A stretch of DNA of 64,000 nt from Roseateles koreensis (GCF_028595305.1 NZ_JAQQXS010000007.1:1-64000), one strand, 5' to 3'. Positions 1-8,681 are shown, numbered from the stretch's first letter. Notes: a model not told the origin generated them from the letters alone. Translations and numbers: made by a program.

Positions 1-88
1 CTGACCCTCACCGCCAACACCGACATCGTGGTGGAGGCCAGCAGCCATGAGATTGGCGGGGCGAAGGATTGGGGGAGTGGCTCGGGCA
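1..88 (+). repeat. vgrG 3' repeat, copy 1
   Basis: Identical to 4872-4959 at 87 of 88 positions (difference C81/T4952). Homology ends at the boundary between the conserved VgrG body and the variable effector-specific tail. The left end lies outside the window. Confidence 0.95.
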
Positions 89-222
89 GCGCGGCGGCGG
101 GGGCTTTGAGTTACTGGGGCAGGATGGATGTGAAGGATGTCGTTCCACCCTTCAACTTGAAGCTCAGGCTGACGGATACACCTGGCCCACATGGATTGGT
201 GCTGCCTAACACGCCCTGGTAA
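1..222 (+). CDS. VgrG C-terminal end (T6SS spike), partial at window start
   Basis: This is the 3' end of an open frame entering from the left edge. The repetitive peptide LTLTANTDIVVEASSHEIGG fits the end of the DUF2345/beta-helix region of VgrG, the trimeric T6SS spike. It is followed by a tail with a TDTPGPHGLVLPNTPW segment, like the cargo-binding beta-sandwich extensions that carry lipase effectors. The first 88 bases recur almost exactly at 4872-4959. The frame closes with TAA at 220-222, in mid-domain, and the same frame continues open from 226 to 594. The VgrG tail may therefore be interrupted by a nonsense codon. The assignment to VgrG is fairly secure; the length of the missing part is unknown. 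Confidence 0.7.
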   Translation: MTLTANTDIVVEASSHEIGGAKDWGSGSGSAAAGALSYWGRMDVKDVVPPFNLKLRLTDTPGPHGLVLPNTPW

Positions 223-225
223 ATT

Positions 226-594
226 GTGAAAAGCTCATCGGCGAACCAGGCCGCGCAGGTGCTCGATGAAATCCTGGCAGGCACCAGCGACGATGCCGGC
301 TGGTTTCAACTCAAGCCCGATGAGCTCAAAAATCTGGATCGCCTCACGCGCGAGCAAGATGCCATGCTCTGGGTGGTGGCGGATGGCCACGCCCAGGAAT
401 TCCATTTGCTTGAGGAAAACGATGATTGGAGCGATGCGGAGCGTATGCACCATGCCTTGGATGCCATGGCGTATACAGACCGTGCGGGCATCGCTGAAGA
501 GCAGACCGTTGGCGCGTTCCTTCATCAACTGAGCCAGTCCGAAACGCAGTCTGACACCGCCCAGGCGTTGCTGACACAGCTGAGAAAGTCTTGA
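226..594 (+). CDS. Small ORF in frame with the VgrG tail; probable severed VgrG extension or adaptor
   Basis: A 122-residue frame starting at GTG, three bases after the TAA that ends the VgrG tail and in the same reading frame. No Shine-Dalgarno sequence precedes the GTG. Its start (IVKSSS...ILAGTSDDAGWFQL) reads like the second half of the beta-sandwich begun before the stop: VgrG tails often have a 'G-T-T/S-D-x-x-G' turn, also present in the second tail as PGTTDGQGNTG. The remainder is acidic and not recognised. It ends where the phospholipase gene begins, so it is probably co-translated with it. It is either a separate small adaptor for the phospholipase or the stranded C-terminus of VgrG; I favour the latter. 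Confidence 0.5.
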   Translation: MKSSSANQAAQVLDEILAGTSDDAGWFQLKPDELKNLDRLTREQDAMLWVVADGHAQEFHLLEENDDWSDAERMHHALDAMAYTDRAGIAEEQTVGAFLHQLSQSETQSDTAQALLTQLRKS

Positions 595-596
595 TC

Positions 597-3131
597 ATGA
601 GCGCACATCCTGACGTCATCACGCCGCATCGCACCGTCACACAAATCATTGGCAAAGATGGCGTGCCGCTGACTGCCACCTTTAGCAGCAATTTGTGGCA
701 CGGCGCCGAGAGCCGCTTTGCCGACAAGTCCGAGGGCAACAAAATCAAGGCCTTTGTGACGGGCAAGGACTACTTCGCCGACTTGCTGGTGTCCATCAAA
801 TCGGCCAGCCAAGAAATCTGCATGGCCGGGTGGCAAATCAATTGGGATGCCTTGCTGGCGCCGGGTGTTCGCCTGTACGACGCCCTCTACGCAGCGGCGG
901 CGGCCAACAAGGGCTTGCAAATCTATGTGATGCCTTGGGACGACACCCAGCCCGTACAAACCTATGCCCTCGAAACCAAACGCGCATTGGAAGACATCAA
1001 TGACCGACTGAATTCCAAGCAAGTGCATGTGCTGCTGTCGCCCAGCTACGCCAGCGTCAACAACAGATATTTCAGCCACCACCAAAAGCAAATCATCATC
1101 GACAGAACGCTGGCCTATGTGGGTGGCATGGATGTCTGCTACGGGCGCTATGAAGACACAGAGTTCCGGCTCAAGGCGGACTGGGAAAAGCGGATGGGCA
1201 TGAACCGCTACAACCCCTGTATCGAATCCATAGGCAAGCTGGAAGAAGCGCTCACTGTGGACCCTGACTTGATGACAGGCGGCCTCGACCACCTGCCCTT
1301 CACAGGCAAGGGCTGGTCCAGCACGGCCACCCTTCATACCGACCGCCTGCGCCAAGGCGGCTGGCAGGCCAAGTATGCCGAGGCGCCTAGCAGGGATGTC
1401 GTTGTCAACGCCTCAGCGTTGGCCACAAACAAAGTGGACCTCTCCACCCTGGAGGCCTACAAGCAACCCCGCATGCCGTGGAACGATGTGCATTGCCGCA
1501 TCGAGGGCCCCGCCGTCAACGATTTGCTGCGCAACTTTGTCGGCCGCTGGCTGATCCAGGACGATAAGGCCAATCTGTTCGCGCCGGTCAAAAGCAATGC
1601 TGCCGAATGCACCCAAGCCAAGCCCGGGCAAGCCCATATCCAGGTCTTGCGCAGCGCTCCGCAAAACCACTGCGCCAAAGAAGTTGCGGCACTGAAAGCG
1701 CACCAACCCGCCACGGCTCACCCCGACTTGCTGGCCCAGGAGCAAGCCCTGCTCAAAACCCTGGCCGAGCCCCGGGCCCCGCAAAAAGACATCTACACCA
1801 CCATGCTGCGCCTGATCGAAAAAGCCAGCCACTTCATCTACATCGAGAACCAGTTCTTTGTGGGCGAGATGGGGCAGGTGCAGACCACCACCCCCCAACT
1901 CTCAGCCGTGGGCCAATTCATCAATCGCTACGGCGGCAAAAACCAGAACTCCGGCGGGCGCACCGCCGCCCGAACGGACCGCAATACCCAGTGGCAGCAA
2001 TATGCGGCGGTGATCGCCGAGCGGCCCCAGAACGGCATCTGCCAAGCTTTGGTCACCCGCATACGCCGGGCCATCATGAACAAGACTCGGCCGCGCTTTC
2101 ATGTCTACCTCACCCTGCCGGTGCACCCGGAAGGCTGCTTGAACAATGCCACGATTGCCATCCAGGTGTTTTGGACGATGCAAACCCTCACCTTCGGCAG
2201 CCAGAGCTTGCTCAACGGCATACGCCGCTCGCTCAAGGCGCGTGAGTTGCGCGACGGGGGGGACACGGGCTATGAGCGCGTCTACGCCGATGGCAACGAC
2301 GAGTACGAGAGCGTCGACACCGAACGCTGCTTTGAGTACGTGACTCTGCTCAATCTGCGCACCTGGGACACCACCATGAACCAGCGCGCGGTGACCGAGC
2401 AAATCTATGTCCACAGCAAGCTGATGATTGTGGACGACCTCTATGCCTTGCTGGGCAGCGCCAACATCAATGACCGCAGCCTGCTGGGCGAGCGCGACAG
2501 CGAGTTGGCCGTGCTGGTCATGGACGGCGCCAACTCCCGCGCCGACATCAACGGCCAAGGCAGCCAGCGGCCCGTGCGCACCTTTGCCCATGAGCTGCGC
2601 AAAGACGTCTGGCGCAAACTCTTCGGCCTCAAGTCCGACCCCAAATTGGCGGCCAAAGAACTTGCCAAAGCCGTGGACGAACCCGGCCACCCGGACAGCT
2701 GGAAGGCGATTCAAAAGCGCGCCAAGCAGAACGCGGAGATTTATGAGAAGGCCTTTCCTTGGGTGCCGAGGAATTGGGTGAAGTTTGGTGATAAGCCAAA
2801 GACGATGGCATCGATCTTGCCGACATGGGACGCCACTGCGGATGCACCGACAGTTGCCAGTTGGGGGGAGAAGGGTCTGCTCACCTCCCCCATGCCTTTT
2901 GAGCCCGTCTTCTGGGAAAAGGGCCGCTACAAGCAAGACGAGTTGGGTGCGCTGTCTGAGCAGGTCAGGGGCTACATCGTTGCGCTGCCTTATTTATGGA
3001 CAGGTGGTGAGCACCTTCACTTTGACTTCCCGACCGCGTTGGTGGCCGAGAACGAGCCGGCGAACTCCACGGGCACTGCTGCATCCACCTTGGCCGCGCT
3101 GAACAAAAGAAATGGAGAGTCCAATACATGA
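597..3131 (+). CDS. T6SS phospholipase D effector (Tle5-like)
   Basis: An 844-residue protein with two phospholipase D catalytic motifs. The first is HHQKQIIID near residue 161, followed by YVGGMD. The second is HSKLMIVDD near residue 606, followed by LLGSANINDRSLLGERDSE. This duplicated HxKxxxxD layout hydrolyses phospholipid head groups and is typical of Tle5-class antibacterial effectors, which lack a signal peptide and ride on VgrG. ATG at 597 is preferred over the upstream TTG at 591. The gene follows a VgrG tail and overlaps an immunity lipoprotein gene by four bases, the usual spike-effector-immunity order. Bases 1474-1551 reappear downstream at 4334-4411. Function as a toxin is inferred from family and context. 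Confidence 0.85.
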   Translation: MSAHPDVITPHRTVTQIIGKDGVPLTATFSSNLWHGAESRFADKSEGNKIKAFVTGKDYFADLLVSIKSASQEICMAGWQINWDALLAPGVRLYDALYAAAAANKGLQIYVMPWDDTQPVQTYALETKRALEDINDRLNSKQVHVLLSPSYASVNNRYFSHHQKQIIIDRTLAYVGGMDVCYGRYEDTEFRLKADWEKRMGMNRYNPCIESIGKLEEALTVDPDLMTGGLDHLPFTGKGWSSTATLHTDRLRQGGWQAKYAEAPSRDVVVNASALATNKVDLSTLEAYKQPRMPWNDVHCRIEGPAVNDLLRNFVGRWLIQDDKANLFAPVKSNAAECTQAKPGQAHIQVLRSAPQNHCAKEVAALKAHQPATAHPDLLAQEQALLKTLAEPRAPQKDIYTTMLRLIEKASHFIYIENQFFVGEMGQVQTTTPQLSAVGQFINRYGGKNQNSGGRTAARTDRNTQWQQYAAVIAERPQNGICQALVTRIRRAIMNKTRPRFHVYLTLPVHPEGCLNNATIAIQVFWTMQTLTFGSQSLLNGIRRSLKARELRDGGDTGYERVYADGNDEYESVDTERCFEYVTLLNLRTWDTTMNQRAVTEQIYVHSKLMIVDDLYALLGSANINDRSLLGERDSELAVLVMDGANSRADINGQGSQRPVRTFAHELRKDVWRKLFGLKSDPKLAAKELAKAVDEPGHPDSWKAIQKRAKQNAEIYEKAFPWVPRNWVKFGDKPKTMASILPTWDATADAPTVASWGEKGLLTSPMPFEPVFWEKGRYKQDELGALSEQVRGYIVALPYLWTGGEHLHFDFPTALVAENEPANSTGTAASTLAALNKRNGESNT

Positions 3132-4315
3132 AGCAGTTGCCGACCAAACTCGACCGTATAGGCGCAGGGCTCAGTGTCTTATGCCGCTGGGCCTTGTTGC
3201 CCCTGGCAGCGATGGCCAGTGCCTGCTCAGCAGAGCCGCCGCCCATCCCAACTGACTGGAAGACCGACTGCGTGGGGCTGATGCAGATCAGCTTTCCGGG
3301 GGAGGTGGATGTGGCGGCGCACAAGTTCCGAAAGTACTCGCAGTTCTCCACTCAGGCCAATTTGAGTGAAAGTGTCTTTTTTTCGGATGGGAAAATTGCA
3401 GGAGGTGACGACTTCTGGTATCACGGCACCCTTCAGGTGACGCACCCAATGACGGACGATGAATACAAGGCTTTGGTAGCCGCAAGAAAGGACTCGCAAA
3501 AAGAAGTATTGGCTGACTTCAAGAAGAAAAAGCCCACTGAGTTGAACGCAGCCGGACAACGCTCCAGGTATTGGCTCCTTCAGACGACTGCAAAAGACGG
3601 CGTTGCATGGCGATTCGACGCAGATTACGTTGTACTCATGCGAGTCAATCAGTCTGTCATTAGCTGGGTATCTGCGGGTAGTAGACCAAACATCGACAAG
3701 GCCGAAAAATCCGCAGCCATCGCCTTCAACAACCTAAACCAAGCCCAGCCCCGCCCCCTCTACGACCTACCCAAAAATCCAGGGCTTTGCCTGCCCTATC
3801 TTTTTATCCAAGATTCTGAGCCTGCGCCAGACAGAAGCTTTGGCGTGACCTACCGCCTCAAGGAACACCCAGACATCACAATATTTTTGCAAGACATTCG
3901 TGCCAACACGCCCGTTAAAAGCGAACGCGACAACCGCTTCGCCGCCATTGATCGGGCCGAGAATTTCTGGGGATTGATGTATCGGCAAAGCTACGCCAAG
4001 GCCGATGTTCAATACCTCAATTTCTCCGAATTCGCAGGCTACAAGGCCGTCGCCAGCAAAGCCTATATGGTGCGTCAGGGCGGTGAGAAAGACTACGGTC
4101 TGATGTACACCGTGCTAGGCCACGAAGATGAAAGCAAAGATGTACCCAACCTGACGTTTCGCGTCATCCGCGACGCCAAGAACGCCATCGCCAAAGGCAT
4201 AGAACCTGTCCCAGAAAAAGCTTTCTTTGAGATGGCGCAAACCATTGCTAACAGCGTCAAGCGCAGGTCGGTCAAGCAGCGCGCGATCGAGCCACAGGGA
4301 ACTCAAGCGCCTTGA
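3128..4315 (+). CDS. Probable immunity lipoprotein for the phospholipase D effector (Tli4-like fold)
   Basis: 395 residues beginning with a basic and hydrophobic leader ending MASAC, a plausible lipobox, so probably an outer- or inner-membrane lipoprotein facing the periplasm, where Tle toxins act. The body has two cysteine motifs, TDCVGLMQISFPG and NPGLCLPYLF. These match in position and style CLGRYLVEMP and EPGLCIANGF in the second immunity protein at 6873-8012, so the two appear to be diverged relatives of the Tli4 immunity family. Its start overlaps the effector stop (ATGA), indicating coupled translation. The pairing with the phospholipase is inferred from this overlap. Codon use and base composition drop in GC in the central part (about 3350-3700), as is common for immunity genes. 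Confidence 0.7.
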   Translation: MKQLPTKLDRIGAGLSVLCRWALLPLAAMASACSAEPPPIPTDWKTDCVGLMQISFPGEVDVAAHKFRKYSQFSTQANLSESVFFSDGKIAGGDDFWYHGTLQVTHPMTDDEYKALVAARKDSQKEVLADFKKKKPTELNAAGQRSRYWLLQTTAKDGVAWRFDADYVVLMRVNQSVISWVSAGSRPNIDKAEKSAAIAFNNLNQAQPRPLYDLPKNPGLCLPYLFIQDSEPAPDRSFGVTYRLKEHPDITIFLQDIRANTPVKSERDNRFAAIDRAENFWGLMYRQSYAKADVQYLNFSEFAGYKAVASKAYMVRQGGEKDYGLMYTVLGHEDESKDVPNLTFRVIRDAKNAIAKGIEPVPEKAFFEMAQTIANSVKRRSVKQRAIEPQGTQAP

Positions 4316-4333
4316 AAGCAATGCAAGCCTCGC

Positions 4334-4411
4334 TGCCGTGGAACGATGTGCATTGCCGCATCGATGGCCCCGCCGTCAACGATTTGCTGCGCAACTTTGT
4401 CGGCCGCTGGC
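4334..4411 (+). repeat. 78-bp copy of an internal segment of the phospholipase D gene
   Basis: Bases 4334-4411 match 1474-1551 at 77 of 78 positions; the one difference is G at 1505 versus T at 4365 (Glu to Asp). The copy starts 18 bases after the immunity gene stop and ends exactly where VgrG-like coding sequence begins in another frame. It is not translated in frame with the VgrG relic. It looks like a recombination scar left by a second, now deleted, phospholipase effector gene. Confidence 0.9.
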
Positions 4412-5204
4412 CGAGCAACGCTCCAGCGCCCAAGTCGGCCTGGGGCCCCTCGCCGCCCTGCCAGCCAGCCGCCAACTCAGCGACCAAACCCCGAGCATCA
4501 GCGCAGCCCTCATCCACGCCAGCGCCGCCGAACACCTGCTCCTGCTCAGCCCCGGCCCGCAAGTGCTGGCTGCGCAAAACATCGCATTCGCAGCCCAAGG
4601 CCAACTCGACCTCGCCAGCGCCGAGCCAATCCGCCTCTACGCCAAAACCGGCATCACCTGGCACACCGAAGGCGAGTCCAAAGCCAGCCTCAACAGCCGA
4701 GGCAAAGGCGGCAGCCGCACCGACATCATCAGCCAAGGCAACGATCAAACCCAGGTGCAGGGCGGCGCCGCTCACTACCTCGCCCAGCAAGACCTCATCC
4801 TCGAATTCCGTGGCCAACACGCCGTGCTCAGCACCCAAGGCGTCATGCTGGAGTTGACGCAAGCCGGCACCCTGACCCTCACCGCCAACACCGACATCGT
4901 GGTGGAGGCCAGCAGCCATGAGATTGGCGGGGCGAAGGATTGGGGGAGTGGTTCGGGCAAGGTCACGCCGCTCAGTGTGTTGGCTCAAGCCAAACCTGGG
5001 CCAGCGCCTATGGATGAAGAACTCCAAGTGACTTGGCCGTTTGATCATTCACCAGTCCGACAACAGCAGTTCGAAATCACCCGAGCCGACAGTGGAGTCA
5101 TCCCCGGCACCACCGATGGGCAAGGCAACACGGGCTTGCAAAATAGCCAATTTTTAGACGCCGTTCATTTGCGGCTCCATCCAAATCCAGAGGCACCCCA
5201 ATGA
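4412..5204 (+). pseudogene. VgrG C-terminal relic with its own effector-binding tail
   Basis: The frame reading EQRSSAQVGLGPLAALPASR and onward is the last part of a VgrG DUF2345 domain (beta-helix repeats up to GTLTLTANTDIVVEASSHEI), then an extension containing PGTTDGQGNTG and ending HPNPEAPQ. The tail differs from that of the first copy after GSGSG. There is no credible start codon: the frame is open upstream only because it runs out of frame through the immunity gene and the phospholipase scar. The first in-frame ATG lies near 4848. It is therefore a headless vgrG 3' module attached to the next effector, whose ATG at 5201 overlaps this stop. It could still be translated from a rare start to supply an adaptor domain, or act as donor sequence for recombination into an intact vgrG. 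Confidence 0.7.
4872..4959 (+). repeat. vgrG 3' repeat, copy 2
   Basis: Second copy of the repeat at 1-88, in the same frame and orientation. Together they bracket one complete tail-effector-immunity unit of about 4.9 kb, which could be excised or swapped by homologous recombination. Confidence 0.95.
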
Positions 5205-6880
5205 CTGGCCCCCGCGTTGAACGCATCATTCCCGTCTGTTTTGACGACCGGGGCAACCCGGTTTGGAAATCTCAGACCTCGCCCCCCGACAACTCCATCG
5301 GCATTTGCTTCATGGTGTCGCAGCGCATCATTCCGGTGATCTTTGTGCCAGGGGTAATGGGGAGCAATTTGAAGGGGACAACAAAAAGGGAAGAGATTCG
5401 GTGGTTACTTGACTCTCCCACGACCATGCTGCCCTGGTCTGTCAGAGGGGCTGAAACCCGTAAGCAATACCTCCGCCCCGAGGTCATGAAACTCGACGAT
5501 GGAGGCGCCATCCCTGAAGGCACGCTCCAACAAGCCGCTGAGCTGAAACGCCGGGGCTGGGGCGAAGTGGGGGCCATGAGTTATGCCGAATTCCTGGTCT
5601 GGTTGGAAAACAATCTGAATGACAGCGACCATGCCCGCACCGGCCTACGGGCACAACTCATGGACATGGATTTGCAAGCCCACAAGGGTGAAGCCAAGCT
5701 CAGTTGGGACGAGGTGGCGCTGAGCTACAAATACCGCTTCCCCGTCCATGCCTGTGGCTACAACTGGCTGCAAAGCAATGTGGATTCAGCGGAGCACCTG
5801 AAGCAACGGATCAACGAGGTGATTGCGCGCTACAACAGCGAGGGCAAACGCTGCGAGAAGGTCATCCTCGTCACCCACTCCATGGGCGGCCTGGTGGCTC
5901 GCTATTGCTCCGAGGCCTTGGGCATGCGCGACAAAATCATGGGCATCGTCCACGGCGTGATGCCGGCCATTGGCGCACCGGCCGTCTATCGCCGTTTCAA
6001 GTCAGGCACCGAAGACTACTCCGCCTTTTATAACGTCGCCGCCGCCATGGGTGCCGCGGTGCTGGGCAACGATGCCGCCGAGATGACGGCTGTGCTGTCT
6101 TCGGCCCCTGGCCCCTTGCAACTGCTGCCTGGCAAGCAATACGGCAATAAGTGGCTGCATATCAAGGACAGAAACTACACCTACAGCATGCCCATGAACG
6201 GCGATCCCTACAACGAAATCTACACGGTGCGTGGCCAATGGTGGAGCATGTGTGATGACCATCTGATGAACCCGCTGAACCAAGAGCGTGATGCGCGAGC
6301 TTGGACTCGGCAAAACGAGATTGACTGGGCAGCGTTCACCCGAATCATCAGGAACGACGTTGCAAAGTTCCACGTCAAAATTGCCGACAAATACCACCCC
6401 AACACCCACGCCTTCTTCGGCAGCGATGAGACCTTCAGAGCGTATGGCAACGTGACCTGGAGCAGCACCACCGGCCTGATGGCTGCCACGGTGTTTAAAG
6501 ATCGCAAGCTCGATGTGCTCAATGCCCGACCCTTGACGATTGAAGAGCTGAGGGAGCACAAACGCGATGACAAGGCCGGCGCGGAACTTAAGACCGAACG
6601 CCATGTCGACGCCAGCTACACCGACAAAGGCTGGTTCTCAAAAGACACTTTGATCTACAGAATCAGCGCACCTGACGCGCCCGGTGATGGCACCGTGCCC
6701 CATGCCTCCGGCGTTGCGCCTGAGGCGTTCTGCAAAAGCATGTTGCGCGTGGGTGTAGGCCACGAGCCGGCGTACAAACAATCGGTCAGCCCGGACAACC
6801 TCAAGGCTTGCCAATTCACGTTGCGGGCCATCATCAAGATTGCCCAAGAGGTCAAGACAACGAGCCTGCGCTATGACTGA
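5201..6880 (+). CDS. T6SS lipase effector (PGAP1-like alpha/beta hydrolase, Tle4-like)
   Basis: 559 residues, no signal peptide. The N-terminal part carries IIPVIFVPGVMGSNL, an oxyanion-region motif of LCAT/PGAP1-type lipases. The nucleophile elbow ILVTHSMGGLVARY places the catalytic serine at residue 227 (T-H-S-M-G in place of the canonical GxSxG). A later segment with SAPDAPGDGTVPHASG resembles the acidic and histidine part of the triad. Tle4 effectors such as Pseudomonas TplE have this PGAP1-like architecture and are antagonised by Tli4-type lipoproteins, and a Tli4-like gene overlaps this one by eight bases. The gene starts at the stop of the VgrG relic. The phospholipase activity and T6SS delivery are inferred. 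Confidence 0.8.
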   Translation: MTGPRVERIIPVCFDDRGNPVWKSQTSPPDNSIGICFMVSQRIIPVIFVPGVMGSNLKGTTKREEIRWLLDSPTTMLPWSVRGAETRKQYLRPEVMKLDDGGAIPEGTLQQAAELKRRGWGEVGAMSYAEFLVWLENNLNDSDHARTGLRAQLMDMDLQAHKGEAKLSWDEVALSYKYRFPVHACGYNWLQSNVDSAEHLKQRINEVIARYNSEGKRCEKVILVTHSMGGLVARYCSEALGMRDKIMGIVHGVMPAIGAPAVYRRFKSGTEDYSAFYNVAAAMGAAVLGNDAAEMTAVLSSAPGPLQLLPGKQYGNKWLHIKDRNYTYSMPMNGDPYNEIYTVRGQWWSMCDDHLMNPLNQERDARAWTRQNEIDWAAFTRIIRNDVAKFHVKIADKYHPNTHAFFGSDETFRAYGNVTWSSTTGLMAATVFKDRKLDVLNARPLTIEELREHKRDDKAGAELKTERHVDASYTDKGWFSKDTLIYRISAPDAPGDGTVPHASGVAPEAFCKSMLRVGVGHEPAYKQSVSPDNLKACQFTLRAIIKIAQEVKTTSLRYD

Positions 6881-8012
6881 ATCTCGGCACTGGATGGCAA
6901 GGGCCATCCCCATCCTCCTCGCCATTTGCGGCCTGCCCCTGCTGGCCGCCTGCCAACCCAAGGTGCTTCCCATGACCCCAGAAGAAACAACCCATATCGC
7001 CCCTTTGTTGGCCACCACACGCACCCTGTGTTTGGGCCGTTACTTGGTCGAGATGCCGACCCGGTTTGTGCGTAACAGCGAGACCCGGGCCAAGGTGGAT
7101 GACGTCTCGATTGAGGTTACGCCGCAGACCCGTCTGGCGTTTGACGCTGAACTCACGGCCAGACGCCTGGAGCTGGAGGCCATTCATATGGCAGACGAGC
7201 CTACTTGGCCTCTCTTGCGGAGAACGTATGAAGTGCCGCTTCGCGATGCAGGCTTGATATTTGATCGAGCAGAACACCCGCATAAAGGTCGTTTTGGGCG
7301 AATGTTGGAGTTATTAGCGTGGCGCAACGGATTCAAGCTAAAGATGATGCTTCGTGCTGATGACAACACCTTTCCAGAAGATGCCAATGAGCCCATGGCG
7401 AGGCAGCTCGGTAGCAACTTTCACCCGCAACTAGAGGCACTGCGCAAGCTCTACACCAAGACGCGCGGGATGGCCGAAGGCGAGATCCCCACCGAGCCGG
7501 GCCTCTGCATTGCCAATGGCTTTGTGCAGGGGCGAACTTACCAGGCCGAAGTGGTTGAGCTGGTTTATCAACTGGACGGTGCGCCTGATGTGTTCTTTGG
7601 ATTCAGCGAGGACAGCAATCTCAAGGAGAAAGACACCCTGTTGCAACGCTCGGCCAAAGTCGAAGCGGCCATGAAACTGGCCGACACAACCACACTGCGC
7701 AAGGGCGTGCGCAAGACCGAGCATATGGAGTTTGAGGAGTGGTTGATGCATGGCCCTTTGGCCGATGAAGTGTTCAAAGGAACTCGCTTCCAACTGACGG
7801 CCAATGAGGCCACGGGAGGCCGAGACAAGCCATATACGGATTTAACCTTTCACAATGGCGCTCGAGTACCTCAACCCGAAATGAACTGGCAACAAAAAGA
7901 AGCGCTAGGCCTCGACAAGAAATTGACCCACGCCACGCTGACGCCGGCCGAGGCCATGGCCATCTGGGATCAGGTCACCTCGACGCTGCGGCCCAGGCCT
8001 GGGGCGTTTTGA
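6873..8012 (+). CDS. Tli4-like T6SS immunity lipoprotein
   Basis: 379 residues from ATG 6873, which overlaps the lipase stop. The leader ends in PLLAAC, a convincing lipobox, so the mature protein should be lipid-anchored in the envelope. Two diagnostic stretches of the Tli4 immunity family are visible: TRTLCLGRYLVEMP near residues 45-60 and EPGLCIANGFVQG in the middle. The presumed role is to block the Tle4-like lipase in the periplasm. An upstream frame extending to 6840 is not needed and would lack the lipoprotein signal at its start. It is a diverged relative of the immunity protein at 3128-4315. Confidence 0.75.
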   Translation: MTESRHWMARAIPILLAICGLPLLAACQPKVLPMTPEETTHIAPLLATTRTLCLGRYLVEMPTRFVRNSETRAKVDDVSIEVTPQTRLAFDAELTARRLELEAIHMADEPTWPLLRRTYEVPLRDAGLIFDRAEHPHKGRFGRMLELLAWRNGFKLKMMLRADDNTFPEDANEPMARQLGSNFHPQLEALRKLYTKTRGMAEGEIPTEPGLCIANGFVQGRTYQAEVVELVYQLDGAPDVFFGFSEDSNLKEKDTLLQRSAKVEAAMKLADTTTLRKGVRKTEHMEFEEWLMHGPLADEVFKGTRFQLTANEATGGRDKPYTDLTFHNGARVPQPEMNWQQKEALGLDKKLTHATLTPAEAMAIWDQVTSTLRPRPGAF

Positions 8013-8024
8013 GCGAGTGTTGCA

Positions 8025-8424
8025 ATGTTTAACAAGGTCGCTATTGCCGCCCGCAACGCCAAACCCCAGCCGCTCACCGTCGCCAGCCCCGCCGGCCTGA
8101 ACGCCCCCGACCTGCAAGCCGAGCATCTGCTGGACTTCGATCTGCAATACACCCAAACCCCGCAAACCGCCAGCCTGTGGGCGTACAACTACCGCGACCA
8201 AGGCCGCCAGCTGCGCAGCAGCATCGATGCGCCGTCCGCAAGGTCCGCAACCTCCGCAACAGGCGACCCCTCCCGTGCTGACCGCCTTCAACGGGGGGGG
8301 CACCCGGACACCACGCAGCCAAAGTTCAGGAGCTTTTTAACAAAGAACGCGACACGCATCGGCAGGCTACCGTTGGCGAACATACCGACACGGCCTCATG
8401 AAAAAAGCAATCAAGGCTCACGAG
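8025..8424 (+). pseudogene. Decayed coding fragment after the T6SS module
   Basis: Three short stretches of protein-like sequence lie in three successive frames. From ATG 8025 comes NKVAIAARNAKPQPLTVASP and QYTQTPQTASLWAYNYRDQG. A proline/glutamine-rich stretch (QGPQPPQQATPPVLTAFNGG) runs in the next frame from about 8230. After a run of eight G at 8293-8300, KVQELFNKERDTHRQATVGE runs in the third frame to a TGA at about 8400. This pattern suggests one gene broken by two indels. The family is not recognised; given its position it may be a remnant of another T6SS-linked gene. No clear ribosome binding site is present. Confidence 0.35.
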
Positions 8425-8681
8425 GTGGCGGTCAATGAAGTCGTGAGTTCAGTCTGGTAGTCATCCCGGTCTACGGTGTGATGTGTCATTGTTAACGGTG
8501 GGGCCCCTTGGCCTAGGGCGAACCCCTGCATGCAGCGCACAGAGCGCTCTCTAAACTGCGCCCTTTGCTCGAACCCGAGCCCGCCTTGAGCCCTTGGCCG
8601 GCCAATCAAAAACGGGGCCGAACCGACAGGGCGTTCAAAGCATGGGGAGTCGGCGAAGACGCCGACGGGGAGTGTTCAAGC
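8425..8681. other. Intergenic stretch without recognisable gene
   Basis: Between the decayed fragment and the TonB-like gene I see no coding region, terminator or repeat that I can support. The frame that enters the TonB-like gene is open from 8565, but the upstream part lacks coding character. Confidence 0.5.

Noticed and set aside
4227-4411. Use of the upstream part of the open frame as the real start of the vgrG relic
   Set aside because: This part reads the immunity gene end and the phospholipase scar out of frame, so it is not VgrG coding sequence.
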